In this document: in pieces, positions 8,834-17,342 of the stretch
Layout: every line of letters starts with the position of its first letter
Position numbering within the stretch: the stretch's first letter is position 1
NCBI GenBank assembly: GCA_023415575.1
Contig: JAEZKF010000039.1
Coordinates: forward strand, 1 to 42,014
DNA: 42,014 bases
Origin: Bacillota bacterium
GTDB lineage: Bacteria; Bacillota; Clostridia; Oscillospirales; Ruminococcaceae
Direction: 5' to 3'
The notes under the pieces: model-generated
Told to the model about the DNA's origin: nothing
Database searches by the model: none
The model's input: only the letters and a program-made list of their open reading frames with translations
Made by a program: the position numbers and the translations under genes

Positions 8834-9106
8834 TTATGCAAGCACATCCGCATAGTCAGGGTTCTTCTCAAACCATTTAACGGCATAGGAGCAGGTGGGC
8901 ATGGCCTTTTTTCCCTCGGCGCGCAGATGGTCGGCGGCAGCCCTTACAAGCTGTGCCGCAACACCCTGCCCGCGCAGGCTGTCGTCCACAAAGGTGTGGT
9001 TGATATTCACCGTCGTATCCGAGACGGCGGGGAAGGTAACCTCCGCAAGCACTTTACCGGACTCATCTGCCATATAGATGCGGTTTGGCTCATATATAAA
9101 ATTCAT
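8834..9106 (-). CDS. small GNAT-type N-acetyltransferase (NAT_SF_1/YjdJ-like)
   Basis: A 90-residue protein, the normal size for the short GCN5-related family. The acetyl-CoA-binding turn is DSLRGQGVAAQL near residue 45, and the closing CSYAVKWFEKNPDY motif near 75 is typical of these one-domain enzymes. The substrate is unknown. The start follows AAAGGATT. It lies between a terminator and the superoxide dismutase gene (61 nt upstream on the same strand) and may be cotranscribed with it. Confidence 0.85.
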   Translation of the reverse strand: MNFIYEPNRIYMADESGKVLAEVTFPAVSDTTVNINHTFVDDSLRGQGVAAQLVRAAADHLRAEGKKAMPTCSYAVKWFEKNPDYADVLA

Positions 9107-9166
9107 GGTTGTATAATCCTTTCTTTGATGTTTCTTTTTATAGACTACCGCTTAGAGCTACCCTTG

Positions 9167-9811
9167 TCAACAGACAGTTGGGTTTACATATGCCTCATAC
9201 CGCTTGCCGACCGCCTCCCAGTTCACAACGTTAAACCAGTTGTCTATGTACTCGGCTCTGCGGTTTTGGTACTTGAGGTAGTAGGCGTGCTCCCACACAT
9301 CAAGCAGCAGGATGGGGTAGACACCCGATGCAAACGGAACATCCTGATTGGCAGTACTCGCGATGGAAAGCCATCCGCCGTGGCAAACCACAAGCCACGC
9401 CCAACCCGAACCAAACCGGCCGAGTGCTGCCGCCTTAAAGCGCTCCTTCCATCGGTCAAAAGAGCCGAAGCTGCGGGTGATGGCATCCATCAGTGCACCT
9501 TCCGGCTTCTGCCCCTTGGCGGGTGCCATCAGGGAGAAAAAGAGGTCGTGATTGTACACTCCGCCGCCGTTGTTGCGCACTGACTCGCGGACGTTTTCGG
9601 GCAGGGTCTCGCACCGTGCAAGCATTGTGACCAAGGGAACCGACTGAAGTCCGGGGCAGGAGGCAAGCGTGTTGTTTAGGTTATCAACGTATGTGCGCAG
9701 GTGCTTGTCGTGGTGCAGGTGCATCGTCTCTTCATCGATATACGGCTCTAGGGCGTTGTAGGCGTAGGGAAGAGGAATCAACTCATAGGGGTAACGTTCG
9801 TTCTTATTCAT
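9167..9811 (-). CDS. Fe/Mn-family superoxide dismutase
   Basis: The enzyme dismutates superoxide to hydrogen peroxide and oxygen in the cytoplasm. The 214-residue protein has the N-terminal helical part PLPYAYNALEPYIDEET, the first metal-ligand region HLHHDKH, the second ligand in GGGVYNHDLFFS, and the third and fourth ligands in LDVWEHAYY. A Phe replaces the Trp usually found after the NHxLF motif. Whether it uses Fe or Mn cannot be decided by eye. I start it at the ATG at 9811: a GTG three codons earlier (9820) would overlap the AAGGAGA ribosome binding site. Together with PerR and rubrerythrin elsewhere in the window it fits oxygen tolerance in an anaerobe. Confidence 0.9.
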   Translation of the reverse strand: MNKNERYPYELIPLPYAYNALEPYIDEETMHLHHDKHLRTYVDNLNNTLASCPGLQSVPLVTMLARCETLPENVRESVRNNGGGVYNHDLFFSLMAPAKGQKPEGALMDAITRSFGSFDRWKERFKAAALGRFGSGWAWLVVCHGGWLSIASTANQDVPFASGVYPILLLDVWEHAYYLKYQNRRAEYIDNWFNVVNWEAVGKRYEAYVNPTVC

Positions 9812-9875
9812 TATGAACACTCTCCTTTTACCCCAGTATATGTTTGTCCGCTTTTAAAGTTGATTATTTACACAG

Positions 9876-9914
9876 CAAAAAATAAAGCCCTGCGAACCTT
9901 TTCGTCCGCAGGGC
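9876..9914 (-). terminator. rho-independent terminator of the lipoprotein gene at 9927
   Basis: Arms GCCCTGCG (9887-9894) and CGCAGGGC (9907-9914) are followed on the minus strand by TTTATTTTTT. The hairpin lies just after the stop codon at 9927 and before the superoxide dismutase gene. Confidence 0.8.
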
Positions 9915-9926
9915 GGGATTAATATG

Positions 9927-10451
9927 TCAGCCTAAAAATTTGAAGTTATAAAACTCAAGGCTCAGTTCATCCTCGGGGATGGCAAGCGACAGGGCGTTGC
10001 CGTTTTGACGGTCTAGTATCAGCTCAAACTGGGTGCCGTTGGTCTGGCCTAAAATCTTGATGGCCTTGCCGGTGTCCTCAATAGTCACGCCGCGCTGCTC
10101 AAGAGAGGAATTGAGCGACGAGATAAGCAGGGAGGACAGGGCTTGCCCCGGCACCGAGTCAGGGTCGACCGAAAAGCTCAGCTTGCCGTAGTTAATCGTC
10201 ACAAGGTCGCCGGTGTAGTCAAACGATAAATCCTTGAGCGACTCGGGGCTTGCAAAGGTTACGAGACACCGCTTTTCGTCCTTGATAAGCTCAAGGTCGG
10301 CCTTGATGTCCTGATACTGCACCACCGCACGGGTGTTATAAGACGAGGAGGACAGATTATCGGCCGCGGTCTTAGGCTCGGGCCTTGAGGAGGAACATGC
10401 ACTCAGCGTGAGTGTTATCAAAAGGGCAACCAATATAATCAACTTTTTCAT
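9927..10451 (-). CDS. lipoprotein of unknown function
   Basis: A 174-residue protein with a lipoprotein signal peptide, MKKLIILVALLITLTLSAC, where the lipobox LSAC gives Cys19. The mature part reads as alternating beta strands with charged loops (VVQYQDIKADLELIKDEKRC, LSFDYTGDLVTINYGKLSF). That recalls small outer-surface beta-barrel or LolA-like lipoproteins, but I cannot name the family. The start is supported by AGGAGG 10 nt upstream. It follows nnr by 92 nt on the same strand and ends at its own terminator, so it may be the last gene of the acpS-nnr operon. Confidence 0.8.
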   Translation of the reverse strand: MKKLIILVALLITLTLSACSSSRPEPKTAADNLSSSSYNTRAVVQYQDIKADLELIKDEKRCLVTFASPESLKDLSFDYTGDLVTINYGKLSFSVDPDSVPGQALSSLLISSLNSSLEQRGVTIEDTGKAIKILGQTNGTQFELILDRQNGNALSLAIPEDELSLEFYNFKFLG

Positions 10452-10543
10452 GGATAAACAACCTCCTTGTTGCGTGGATAAGCAGAAGGAAGAAAAAGCA
10501 GGATAAGCCGTCTATACAACAAGGATTTTAGGGGCACACCGCA

Positions 10544-12079
10544 CTAAGCAAGCTCCCGGAACACAAGGTGCAGATCATTGAGCACATCGCTTGGCTGCAT
10601 GGTTGCCTTACACAAACGCTGGGCGGTAAGCTGGGCCGCGCGCGAATGCAGATATGCACCGCATACCGCTGCCTGCTCGGGGGTATGGCCCTGGGCTAGC
10701 AGGCCGGCAATAAGCCCCGCCAGCAGGTCACCGCTGCCGCCCTTGGCAAGACCGGAGTTCGGGCTGTTTAGCAGGTAGACCTCCCCGTTTTTAAAGGCGA
10801 CAACGGTGTATGCGCCCTTGAGCACCAAAGTAACGCCAAAGGTCTGCGCAAACTCAGAGGCAAGCTGTACACGGTGCCTCTCTACGGTCGCGGTATCCTT
10901 GTTAACCAGACGGGCAAATTCTCCGTAATGGGGGGTAAGCACCACGCCGTGTGATGCCTGTCTTACTATATCTATGTCACCGACAATCGCATTTATTCCA
11001 TCTGCATCCAAAACAATGGGGCAGGTTGCGTTTTGCAGGATTGACAGTGTCAGCATGCGGGTCTGAGCGGTATTCTGCATGCCGCAGCCGACAAGACATG
11101 CCGACTTATCCCTGAGTGCAGCACAAAGCGATGGAATTGCCTGTTCGCTGAAGGAGCCATCATCAGTGTCGGGCATGGGCAGCATGACCTGCTCGATTAA
11201 GTGAGAAGCGAGTATCGGGATAACCCGTTGGGGAGATGCGACATACACAAGTCCTGCCCCGCTTGCCGAGGCAGCACGGGAAGACAGCACGGCAGCGCCC
11301 GTCATGCCTAAGCTGCCCGCTGCAACCAAAAGCTTGCCGAAGGTTCCCTTGTAGGAGTCATCAGGCCGCGGGCGGAGCCACCGCTTAACCAAGGCCCCCT
11401 CAATCAGGTGGAGCTTGCTGCCCACTGAGGCATACACCTCGTCGGGGATGCCGATATCGCACACCGTAACCTCCCCGAGATATGGGGCGGCCGAAGGTTC
11501 GATATGGGCGGGCTTTAGGCAGCCGAACGCAATGGTGCACACAGCGCTAAAGCACTTGCCCTGCGTTAACCCTGTGTCGGCATCCATGCCGCTTGGGACA
11601 TCAAGCGAATACACCCGCGCCTTTGAGAGGGCGGACATCTCAGCTAAAAACCGGCAGCCGTCGGGCAGCATACCGTGAAAGCCGGTGCCAAACAGGGCAT
11701 CGACGATGATATCTGCTTCAACAAGCAAAAGGTTTACGGAAGGGCGGCTGTCCTCCAAGCGCATGATGCTAACCGGCTCGCTGTGTAAAAGGCGCAGCAT
11801 TTCCTTCGCTTCATCTGATTTCGGGTCGCTGCCCGCCATCACGCAGGAGACAACCGCACCCTCGCGCGCGAGTCTCCTTGCCACAACATAGCCGTCGCCG
11901 CCGTTGTTTCCGCTGCCGCACAGTACTACGCAGCGCTTGCCAAACAGCGCGCCTTCACGCTCAGCTATTATCTTATATGCGCCGGTTCCCGCGTTTTCCA
12001 TCAGCCGCAGGAAGGTAAACCCCCGCGAAAGCGAAGCGCGCTCGGCGGCGCGCATCTGATCGGTAGTAAGTATTCTCAT
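10544..12079 (-). CDS. nnr: bifunctional NAD(P)H-hydrate epimerase / ADP-dependent NAD(P)H-hydrate dehydratase
   Basis: A nicotinamide repair enzyme. The N-terminal YjeF_N half (about residues 1-215) epimerises hydrated NAD(P)H. The C-terminal ribokinase-like half (about 230-505) dehydrates the S-form using ADP. Visible motifs are GSGNNGGDGYVVARRLA near residue 55, the SLDVPSGMDADTG element near 150, and the kinase-fold NSGLAKGGSGDLLAGLIAG near 440 with its catalytic Asp. The length of 511 residues is normal for the fusion. It follows acpS by 69 nt, a gene pair common in Firmicutes. Confidence 0.95.
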   Translation of the reverse strand: MRILTTDQMRAAERASLSRGFTFLRLMENAGTGAYKIIAEREGALFGKRCVVLCGSGNNGGDGYVVARRLAREGAVVSCVMAGSDPKSDEAKEMLRLLHSEPVSIMRLEDSRPSVNLLLVEADIIVDALFGTGFHGMLPDGCRFLAEMSALSKARVYSLDVPSGMDADTGLTQGKCFSAVCTIAFGCLKPAHIEPSAAPYLGEVTVCDIGIPDEVYASVGSKLHLIEGALVKRWLRPRPDDSYKGTFGKLLVAAGSLGMTGAAVLSSRAASASGAGLVYVASPQRVIPILASHLIEQVMLPMPDTDDGSFSEQAIPSLCAALRDKSACLVGCGMQNTAQTRMLTLSILQNATCPIVLDADGINAIVGDIDIVRQASHGVVLTPHYGEFARLVNKDTATVERHRVQLASEFAQTFGVTLVLKGAYTVVAFKNGEVYLLNSPNSGLAKGGSGDLLAGLIAGLLAQGHTPEQAAVCGAYLHSRAAQLTAQRLCKATMQPSDVLNDLHLVFRELA

Positions 12080-12148
12080 GGCAAGCCTCCGTTGTGTGCT
12101 GTTATACCACTTTGTGTAAGTTATTTACCCCACAGCCAATCTGCTTTA

Positions 12149-12589
12149 TTAACTCAGCGTATCCTTATCGGTCAAGCCGGGATGGGGCAGGTGGGGTAAG
12201 GGATAAGAGCCACCCTCAAAAAGAATGGCATCGTATGCGATGACAAAGGCAAGCGCCAGATCATCCGTATGGCTTAGGCTCACGGAAAAGAGCAGGTTTC
12301 GCTTTTGGGCAGCCCTTAAGGCCCCGCCCGATAGCTTAAAAAAGGGCGCGCCTAAACTATCGCGCAACACGGATACTTCGCAGAGAGAAAAGCCGCGAAT
12401 CCCCGTACCCATCGCCTTCGCGAAGGCCTCCTTGGCGGCCCAGTTGGCAGCGACGGTCTGCGGGTTCATGCCGCGGCTTTCAAACAGCGCAATCTCCTCA
12501 CGCGAAAATACCCTCGCTATAAAACGAGGGTTTTTCATACTATTTTTAATTCTGGAGATACTACATAAATCAGTTCCGCTGTATATCAT
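12149..12589 (-). CDS. acpS: holo-[acyl-carrier-protein] synthase
   Basis: The enzyme transfers 4'-phosphopantetheine from coenzyme A to acyl carrier protein. The 146-residue protein carries the magnesium-binding Asp in GTDLCSISRIK, the Glu in WAAKEAFAKAMGTG and the C-terminal SLSHTDDLALAFV strand. About 20 residues beyond the usual end are Pro/Leu-rich and add nothing recognisable. Its ATG at 12589 has no Shine-Dalgarno sequence and lies 20 nt inside the upstream gene, so translation is probably coupled. Confidence 0.95.
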   Translation of the reverse strand: MIYSGTDLCSISRIKNSMKNPRFIARVFSREEIALFESRGMNPQTVAANWAAKEAFAKAMGTGIRGFSLCEVSVLRDSLGAPFFKLSGGALRAAQKRNLLFSVSLSHTDDLALAFVIAYDAILFEGGSYPLPHLPHPGLTDKDTLS

Positions 12590-13100
12590 TTTGCAACAGT
12601 CTGGGCAAAAACGGCTTCATGGCGGTGAGCATCTTCTCCGGGGGGTTGAACACCACCAGCGTTCTGCCGAAGTTCACACTCTTGTAGATGACGTACCAGG
12701 TGTTCTCGGTATCCTGCGGGTCTGCGCACGCGAAGATTTTTGTCTTATACTCGGCGTGAGCGTGTGCGGCGGGGTTGTATTTGCCGATGGCCTCTACCTC
12801 GCGGCAGACCACCGTAATTAAGCGCTTGCGCTTGCGCTGCGCAGTAATCTTGTCGATGTCAATTTCGCCGTTGGTAAAGGAGTACTCGTACTCTACGTTA
12901 AAGCTTGTCAGCAGGTACCATCCGCCGTATCCCGCACCCACAGCGGCAGCGATGGCAATGATGGATAAACTGCCAAGACTAAAAGAGAGCAAAAACAAGA
13001 AAGCAATCAGCGCTAAAGACACTATGACAATGGCAATCTTAAGCAACACAGTCACAGCAGTTGTCTTCTTCTTAACCAGATACTCAACAAAAATGTCCAT
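12570..13100 (-). CDS. membrane protein of unknown function (DUF6106-like)
   Basis: From the ATG at 13100 the protein has about 176 residues: a short cytoplasmic start (MDIFVEYLVKKKTT), two adjacent hydrophobic segments (about residues 16-40 and 45-65) and a soluble C-terminal domain ending in FLPRLLQNDIQRN. The MD(I/V)F(V/I)E start followed by a K-rich stretch resembles proteins I recall as DUF6106, an uncharacterised clostridial family; treat that name as tentative. Translation could also begin further upstream, since the ribosome binding site at 13100 is weak (AAGGG with a long spacer). It is the first gene of an operon with acpS and nnr, overlaps acpS by 20 nt, and has a good promoter at 13190. 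Confidence 0.75.
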   Translation of the reverse strand: MDIFVEYLVKKKTTAVTVLLKIAIVIVSLALIAFLFLLSFSLGSLSIIAIAAAVGAGYGGWYLLTSFNVEYEYSFTNGEIDIDKITAQRKRKRLITVVCREVEAIGKYNPAAHAHAEYKTKIFACADPQDTENTWYVIYKSVNFGRTLVVFNPPEKMLTAMKPFLPRLLQNDIQRN

Positions 13101-13189
13101 TTTACTACACACAACCCTTTTGATTATTATAAAACAACGATTCTTACGCAGTCGGCTTTGCAATAAGAATATGTGCATAATTCCTGTAA

Positions 13190-13218
13190 ATTATAGCATA
13201 TCACGCCTGTTTATTCAA
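13190..13218 (-). promoter_or_regulatory. sigma-A-type promoter of the acpS-nnr operon
   Basis: On the minus strand, TTGAAT (13218-13213), a 17-nt spacer and a perfect TATAAT (13195-13190) lie 90 nt upstream of the first gene. Confidence 0.8.
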
Positions 13219-13289
13219 CAAATTAGCCGCCTCTTATTATGGACAAAATGAAAACAATCCTTGTATTTTAGGCAAAAACAGGGCAGGGC

Positions 13290-13318
13290 TTGAAAAAAGA
13301 AGGCGGATGTGCTAATCT
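13290..13318 (+). promoter_or_regulatory. promoter of the T-box leader and pheST
   Basis: TTGAAA (13290-13295), a 17-nt spacer and TAATCT (13313-13318) would start transcription at about 13325, just upstream of the T-box stem I. Confidence 0.65.
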
Positions 13319-13324
13319 TAAACC

Positions 13325-13607
13325 TAGCTACAACGTGTTGACTGAGAGAGTAACGGCACCACTTGCGTCAAAAGAGAATGCGCGTCACCGGCTGAAAGCG
13401 CGCTGACGGAAAGATGCCGCGAAGTTCACTCACGAGCGGCGGCGGTGAACAGCTTTAGGCTAAGTAGGCGCCGACGGTTTGCCCCGTTACAGGCTTTCAA
13501 AGTGTCCGTCCGGTCTATCCCGGGCGGAAATTTGGGTGGTACCACGGAGGTCATTATGGCTTTCGCCCCATGGGTAATTCATTACCCGGCGGGCGGAAGC
13601 TTTTTTG
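13325..13607 (+). ncRNA. T-box riboswitch (tRNA-Phe sensing) upstream of pheST
   Basis: A cis-acting leader that senses uncharged tRNA and controls read-through into pheST. The conserved T-box GGGTGGTACCACGG is at 13534-13547. Stem I shows the AGAGA bulge region (13371-13376) and the GGCTGAAAGC distal loop (13390-13399). The specifier position reads GAAG-TTC-A with TTC at 13425-13427, a phenylalanine codon, which matches the downstream genes. A terminator (arms 13559-13568 and 13591-13600, then TTTTTT) follows and would compete with an antiterminator formed by the T-box sequence. The assignment is strong because motif, specifier and downstream genes agree. Confidence 0.95.
13559..13607 (+). 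terminator. T-box-controlled intrinsic terminator
   Basis: Arms GCTTTCGCCC and GGGCGGAAGC enclose a second hairpin, GGGTAATTCATTACCC, and are followed by TTTTTTG. It lies 60 nt before pheS and is the conditional terminator of the leader. Confidence 0.9.
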
Positions 13608-13667
13608 TTGCCGTTTGCCGGCAAAACACGGTGTATTGTCACATGAAAGGACTGGTACGAACACATC

Positions 13668-14687
13668 ATGAAACAGGCTATTTTGCAGATTAAAGAGAGC
13701 GCGCTGGCAGAGCTTGAGCGCGTACAATCCCTTCCCGAATTGGACGCTTTGCGCGTGAAGTACCTCGGCAAAAAGGGTGAGCTCACCGCCGTCTTAAAGC
13801 AGATGGGTTCCTTAAGCGCCGAGGAACGCCCTGTCATCGGCCAGCTGGCAAACGAGATCCGTACCCAGCTGGAGGAGACCATCGAGCGTCATGTAACCGC
13901 CATCAAGGAGGCCGAGCGTGAAAGGGCAATGGCCGCCGAGCGGCTGGATGTTACCATGCCCGGCAAAAAGCGCAAGATCGGCAAAAAGCACCCGCTTAAC
14001 GCCGTGCTCGATGAGGTTATCGAAATCTTCCTCGGCATGGGCTTTTCGATTGCCGAAGGCCCGGAGGTTGAGTACGATTACTACGCCTTTGACGCCCTGA
14101 ACACCCCCAAAGGGCATCCCGCCCGCGATGTGCAGGATACCTTCTATATCACCGATACCATGCTTCTGCGCCCGCAGACCTCTACCGTTCAGGTGCGCGC
14201 AATGGAAAAGCAAAAGCCCCCCATCCGCGTTATCGCCCCGGGACGTGTTTACCGCTCAGACGCAGTGGACGCAACCCATTCGCCGCTCTTCCACCAGATT
14301 GAGGGCCTAGTGGTGGATAAGGGCATTACGATGTCCGACCTCAAAGGCACGCTAGACGCCTTTGTAAAAGCTCTGTACGGCAAGGATGTTCAAACGCGTT
14401 TTCGTCCGCACCACTTCCCCTTTACCGAGCCCTCCGCCGAGGTGGATATGATGTGCTTCTCCTGCCAAGGCAAGGGCTGTCCGTTGTGCAAGAACGAGGG
14501 CTGGATTGAGATTTTGGGCTGTGGTATGGTGCATCCCAACGTTCTGTCAATGAGCGGCATTGACCCCGAGGAGTACAGCGGCTTTGCGTTCGGCGTAGGC
14601 CTTGAGCGCATCGTCATGCGGCGCTTTAACATCGACGACCTCCGCCACCTGTACGACAACGATGTGCGCTTCTTAGCACAGTTCTAA
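13668..14687 (+). CDS. pheS: phenylalanine--tRNA ligase, alpha subunit
   Basis: The catalytic subunit of the alpha2-beta2 synthetase that charges tRNA-Phe. The 339-residue length and N-terminal coiled-coil (about 1-90) are normal. Class II motif 2 is seen in APGRVYRSDAVDATHSPLFHQIEG near residue 190, and motif 3 in GFAFGVGLERIVMRRFNIDDLRH near 305. The start MKQAILQIKESALAEL matches the family, although the ribosome binding site (AAAGGA, 17 nt away) is unusually distant. It is controlled by the T-box leader and followed by pheT after 86 nt. Confidence 0.97.
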   Translation: MKQAILQIKESALAELERVQSLPELDALRVKYLGKKGELTAVLKQMGSLSAEERPVIGQLANEIRTQLEETIERHVTAIKEAERERAMAAERLDVTMPGKKRKIGKKHPLNAVLDEVIEIFLGMGFSIAEGPEVEYDYYAFDALNTPKGHPARDVQDTFYITDTMLLRPQTSTVQVRAMEKQKPPIRVIAPGRVYRSDAVDATHSPLFHQIEGLVVDKGITMSDLKGTLDAFVKALYGKDVQTRFRPHHFPFTEPSAEVDMMCFSCQGKGCPLCKNEGWIEILGCGMVHPNVLSMSGIDPEEYSGFAFGVGLERIVMRRFNIDDLRHLYDNDVRFLAQF

Positions 14688-14773
14688 CCCTTTGCGATTT
14701 TCAGCGTTTGCAGCCGCGTTTCGGCAGCAGGCTTTACTTGACTAGATAAAGCAGGAAAGGATAGGATGGTTCG

Positions 14774-17149
14774 ATGAATCTATCAATGAGATGGCTTAGA
14801 GATTATGTTGATATACAAGTTCCCCCGCGCGCCTTTGCCGAAGGCATGACCATGTCCGGCTCCAAGGTAGAGGGCTACGAGATTGAGGGCGAGGAGATTT
14901 CAAACGTCGTCGTGGGCAAGGTGCTCTCGATTACCCAGCACCCGAATGCTGATAAGCTCGTGGTTTGCAGCGTGGATGTCGGCAAGGGCGAACCGGTGCA
15001 GATAGTAACAGGCGCAACCAACGTAGTAGAGGGGGCGCTTGTTCCCGTTGCCCTTGACGGCTCAACTTTGCCCGGCGGTGTAAAGATTAAAAAGGGCAAG
15101 CTGCGCGGTGTTGAGTCCTGCGGCATGCTGTGCTCCTTAGGCGAGCTGGGCCTTACTGCCAACGACTTCCCCTATGCAATCGAGGACGGCATCTTCCTTC
15201 TTGAGGAGGAGTGCACAATCGGTCAGGATATTCGCGAGGCAATCGGCCTAAACGATGTAAAGGTCGAGTTCGAGATTACCTCCAACAGACCGGACTGCTT
15301 GTCGGTCATCGGCCTTGCGCGCGAGGCGGCGGTGACCTTTGACAAGGAGCTTACGCTCCATACCCCCGTTGTAAAAGAATCAGGCGGGGATATCAACTCA
15401 CTCTTGTCGGTTAAGGTAGAGAACAAGACCCTTTGCCCCCGTTACAGCGCGCGCATCGTAAAGAACGTGCGCATAGCGCCCTCGCCCCGCTGGATGCGTG
15501 AGCGCCTGCGCGCAAGCGGCGTTCGCCCCATCAATAACCTTGTAGACATCACAAACTATGTCATGCTGGAATACGGTCAGCCCATGCACGCCTTTGACCA
15601 CCGCTTTGTAGCGGGCCAGCAGATTATTGTGCGCAACGCAAAAGAAAACGAAACCATCACCACCCTCGACGGCACAGAGCGCACCCTCTCGCCCGAAATG
15701 CTGGTGATTGCGGACAGCGATAAGCCCATCGCGGTTGCCGGAGTAATGGGCGGCGAGTACAGCGGCATCATGGACGACACCACCACCGTCGTATTTGAGT
15801 CAGCAACCTTTGACGGTGTATCGGTACGCACCACCGCAAAGAAACTCGGCATGCGCACCGAGGCATCTGCCCGCTTTGAAAAAGGCCTTGACCCCGCAAA
15901 TACCCTGCCTGCCTTGGAGCGCGCCTGCGAGCTGGTTGAGCTGCTCGGTGCAGGTGAAGTGGTAGGCGGCGTCATTGATGTGGATAACTCCGACAAGACA
16001 CCGCGCACTGTAACACTCGAGCCCGAGTGGATTAACAGCTACATCGGCATTGACCTGCCGGAATCCGAGATGGTGCGCATCTTAACATCCCTCGGCTTTG
16101 ACTGCAAGGGCAGGACGATTACCGTTCCGAGCTACCGCACCGATGTCGCCCATAAGGCGGACATCGCCGAGGAGATCGCCCGCATTTACGGCTACAACAA
16201 CATCCCGACCACCCACCTGCGCGGCAGGGCGGACGGAGCTTTAACTCCCGAGCAGCAGTTTGATAGGACACTAAGTGAAATTATGCGCGCCTGCGGCTGC
16301 GACCAGGTACAGACCTACTCTTTTATCAGCCCCAAGTACTACGATAAGATTCGCTTGTCACCGGACAGCATCCTGCGCGACAGCGTGACCATTCGCAACC
16401 CGCTCGGTGAAGATACCAGCGTTATGCGCACCACCATGCTGCCCTCTATGCTCGAGGTGCTTGCGCGCAACTACAACAACCGCAACCCTGAGGCAGCTCT
16501 GTTTGAAAACGGCACCATCTATATCAAGAACCCCGACCCCAACGTTCAGCCCCGCGAGGTTGGCGTGCTGTGCTATGGAATGTATGGCGGGGATGCCGAC
16601 TTCTTCACCCTCAAGGGGATTACCGAGGCGATTATGAGCGCCATAGGCGCCGAGGCGGACTATGCTGCGGTAACCGATGATCCCACCTTCCACCCCGGCC
16701 GCTGCGCGGAGATTATCCTAAACGGCGCGCGTGCCGGCATCATGGGCGAGATTCACCCCTTGGTTGCGCAAAACTACGGCATAGGCACCCGCTGCTATGT
16801 TGCCTCCATCGATGTGCCCGCCCTGTTTGCGGCACGGTGTGCGGAGAAAACCTACCGCCCGCTGCCCAAATACCCCGCCGTCACCCGCGATATCGCGCTC
16901 ATCTGCGACGAGGAAACACCGGTGCTGGTACTCGAAAAGGCAATCAAGTCCGCTGCGGGCAAGCTGCTTGAGCGCATAGAGCTGTTTGACGTTTACCGCG
17001 GCAAGCAGATTGAAGAGAACAAGAAGAGCATCGCCTTCAGCCTTGTCATGCGTTCGTCCGAGGGAACCCTCACTGACGAGCAGGCGGACGCGACCATGAA
17101 GCGTATTCTCAAAGCGGTACAGGCTTTAGGTGCTGTGCTGCGCGGATAA
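14774..17149 (+). CDS. pheT: phenylalanine--tRNA ligase, beta subunit
   Basis: A 791-residue subunit of normal length. It shows the N-terminal tRNA-binding (EMAP-like) domain at about 40-150 (VVVGKVLSITQHPNADKL), the B3/B4 editing domain at about 210-380, the B5 domain at about 400-470, and a C-terminal anticodon-binding ferredoxin-like domain from about 700 (YRPLPKYPAVTRDIALICDE). The start is at 14774, preceded by GAAAGGATAGGATGG. It shares the T-box-controlled transcript with pheS and ends at the terminator at 17172. Confidence 0.97.
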   Translation: MNLSMRWLRDYVDIQVPPRAFAEGMTMSGSKVEGYEIEGEEISNVVVGKVLSITQHPNADKLVVCSVDVGKGEPVQIVTGATNVVEGALVPVALDGSTLPGGVKIKKGKLRGVESCGMLCSLGELGLTANDFPYAIEDGIFLLEEECTIGQDIREAIGLNDVKVEFEITSNRPDCLSVIGLAREAAVTFDKELTLHTPVVKESGGDINSLLSVKVENKTLCPRYSARIVKNVRIAPSPRWMRERLRASGVRPINNLVDITNYVMLEYGQPMHAFDHRFVAGQQIIVRNAKENETITTLDGTERTLSPEMLVIADSDKPIAVAGVMGGEYSGIMDDTTTVVFESATFDGVSVRTTAKKLGMRTEASARFEKGLDPANTLPALERACELVELLGAGEVVGGVIDVDNSDKTPRTVTLEPEWINSYIGIDLPESEMVRILTSLGFDCKGRTITVPSYRTDVAHKADIAEEIARIYGYNNIPTTHLRGRADGALTPEQQFDRTLSEIMRACGCDQVQTYSFISPKYYDKIRLSPDSILRDSVTIRNPLGEDTSVMRTTMLPSMLEVLARNYNNRNPEAALFENGTIYIKNPDPNVQPREVGVLCYGMYGGDADFFTLKGITEAIMSAIGAEADYAAVTDDPTFHPGRCAEIILNGARAGIMGEIHPLVAQNYGIGTRCYVASIDVPALFAARCAEKTYRPLPKYPAVTRDIALICDEETPVLVLEKAIKSAAGKLLERIELFDVYRGKQIEENKKSIAFSLVMRSSEGTLTDEQADATMKRILKAVQALGAVLRG

Positions 17150-17171
17150 GTAAAAGATAAATCTGAAAATG

Positions 17172-17212
17172 GGCAACTGTCATCAGCGTTGTGCTGTGGC
17201 AGTTGCCTTTTT
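17172..17212 (+). terminator. rho-independent terminator of pheST
   Basis: Arms GGCAACTG (17172-17179) and CAGTTGCC (17200-17207) are followed by TTTTT. Confidence 0.85.
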
Positions 17213-17230
17213 GCATCTTCTCGCCTGTCT

Positions 17231-17259
17231 ATCACAACACCCTTGTACACTCATATAAT
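17231..17259 (+). promoter_or_regulatory. possible promoter of the asparagine synthetase gene
   Basis: A perfect TATAAT (17254-17259) has the weaker -35 candidate ATCACA (17231-17236) 17 nt upstream. It lies about 85 nt before the start codon. Confidence 0.5.
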
Positions 17260-17342
17260 GAATATGTGGGAAAAGGTAAGGATTACTATTAAGTAGGGTA
17301 ATGGGTTACCCGTCATTAAAACCCAAAGAAAGGCTTGATTGT

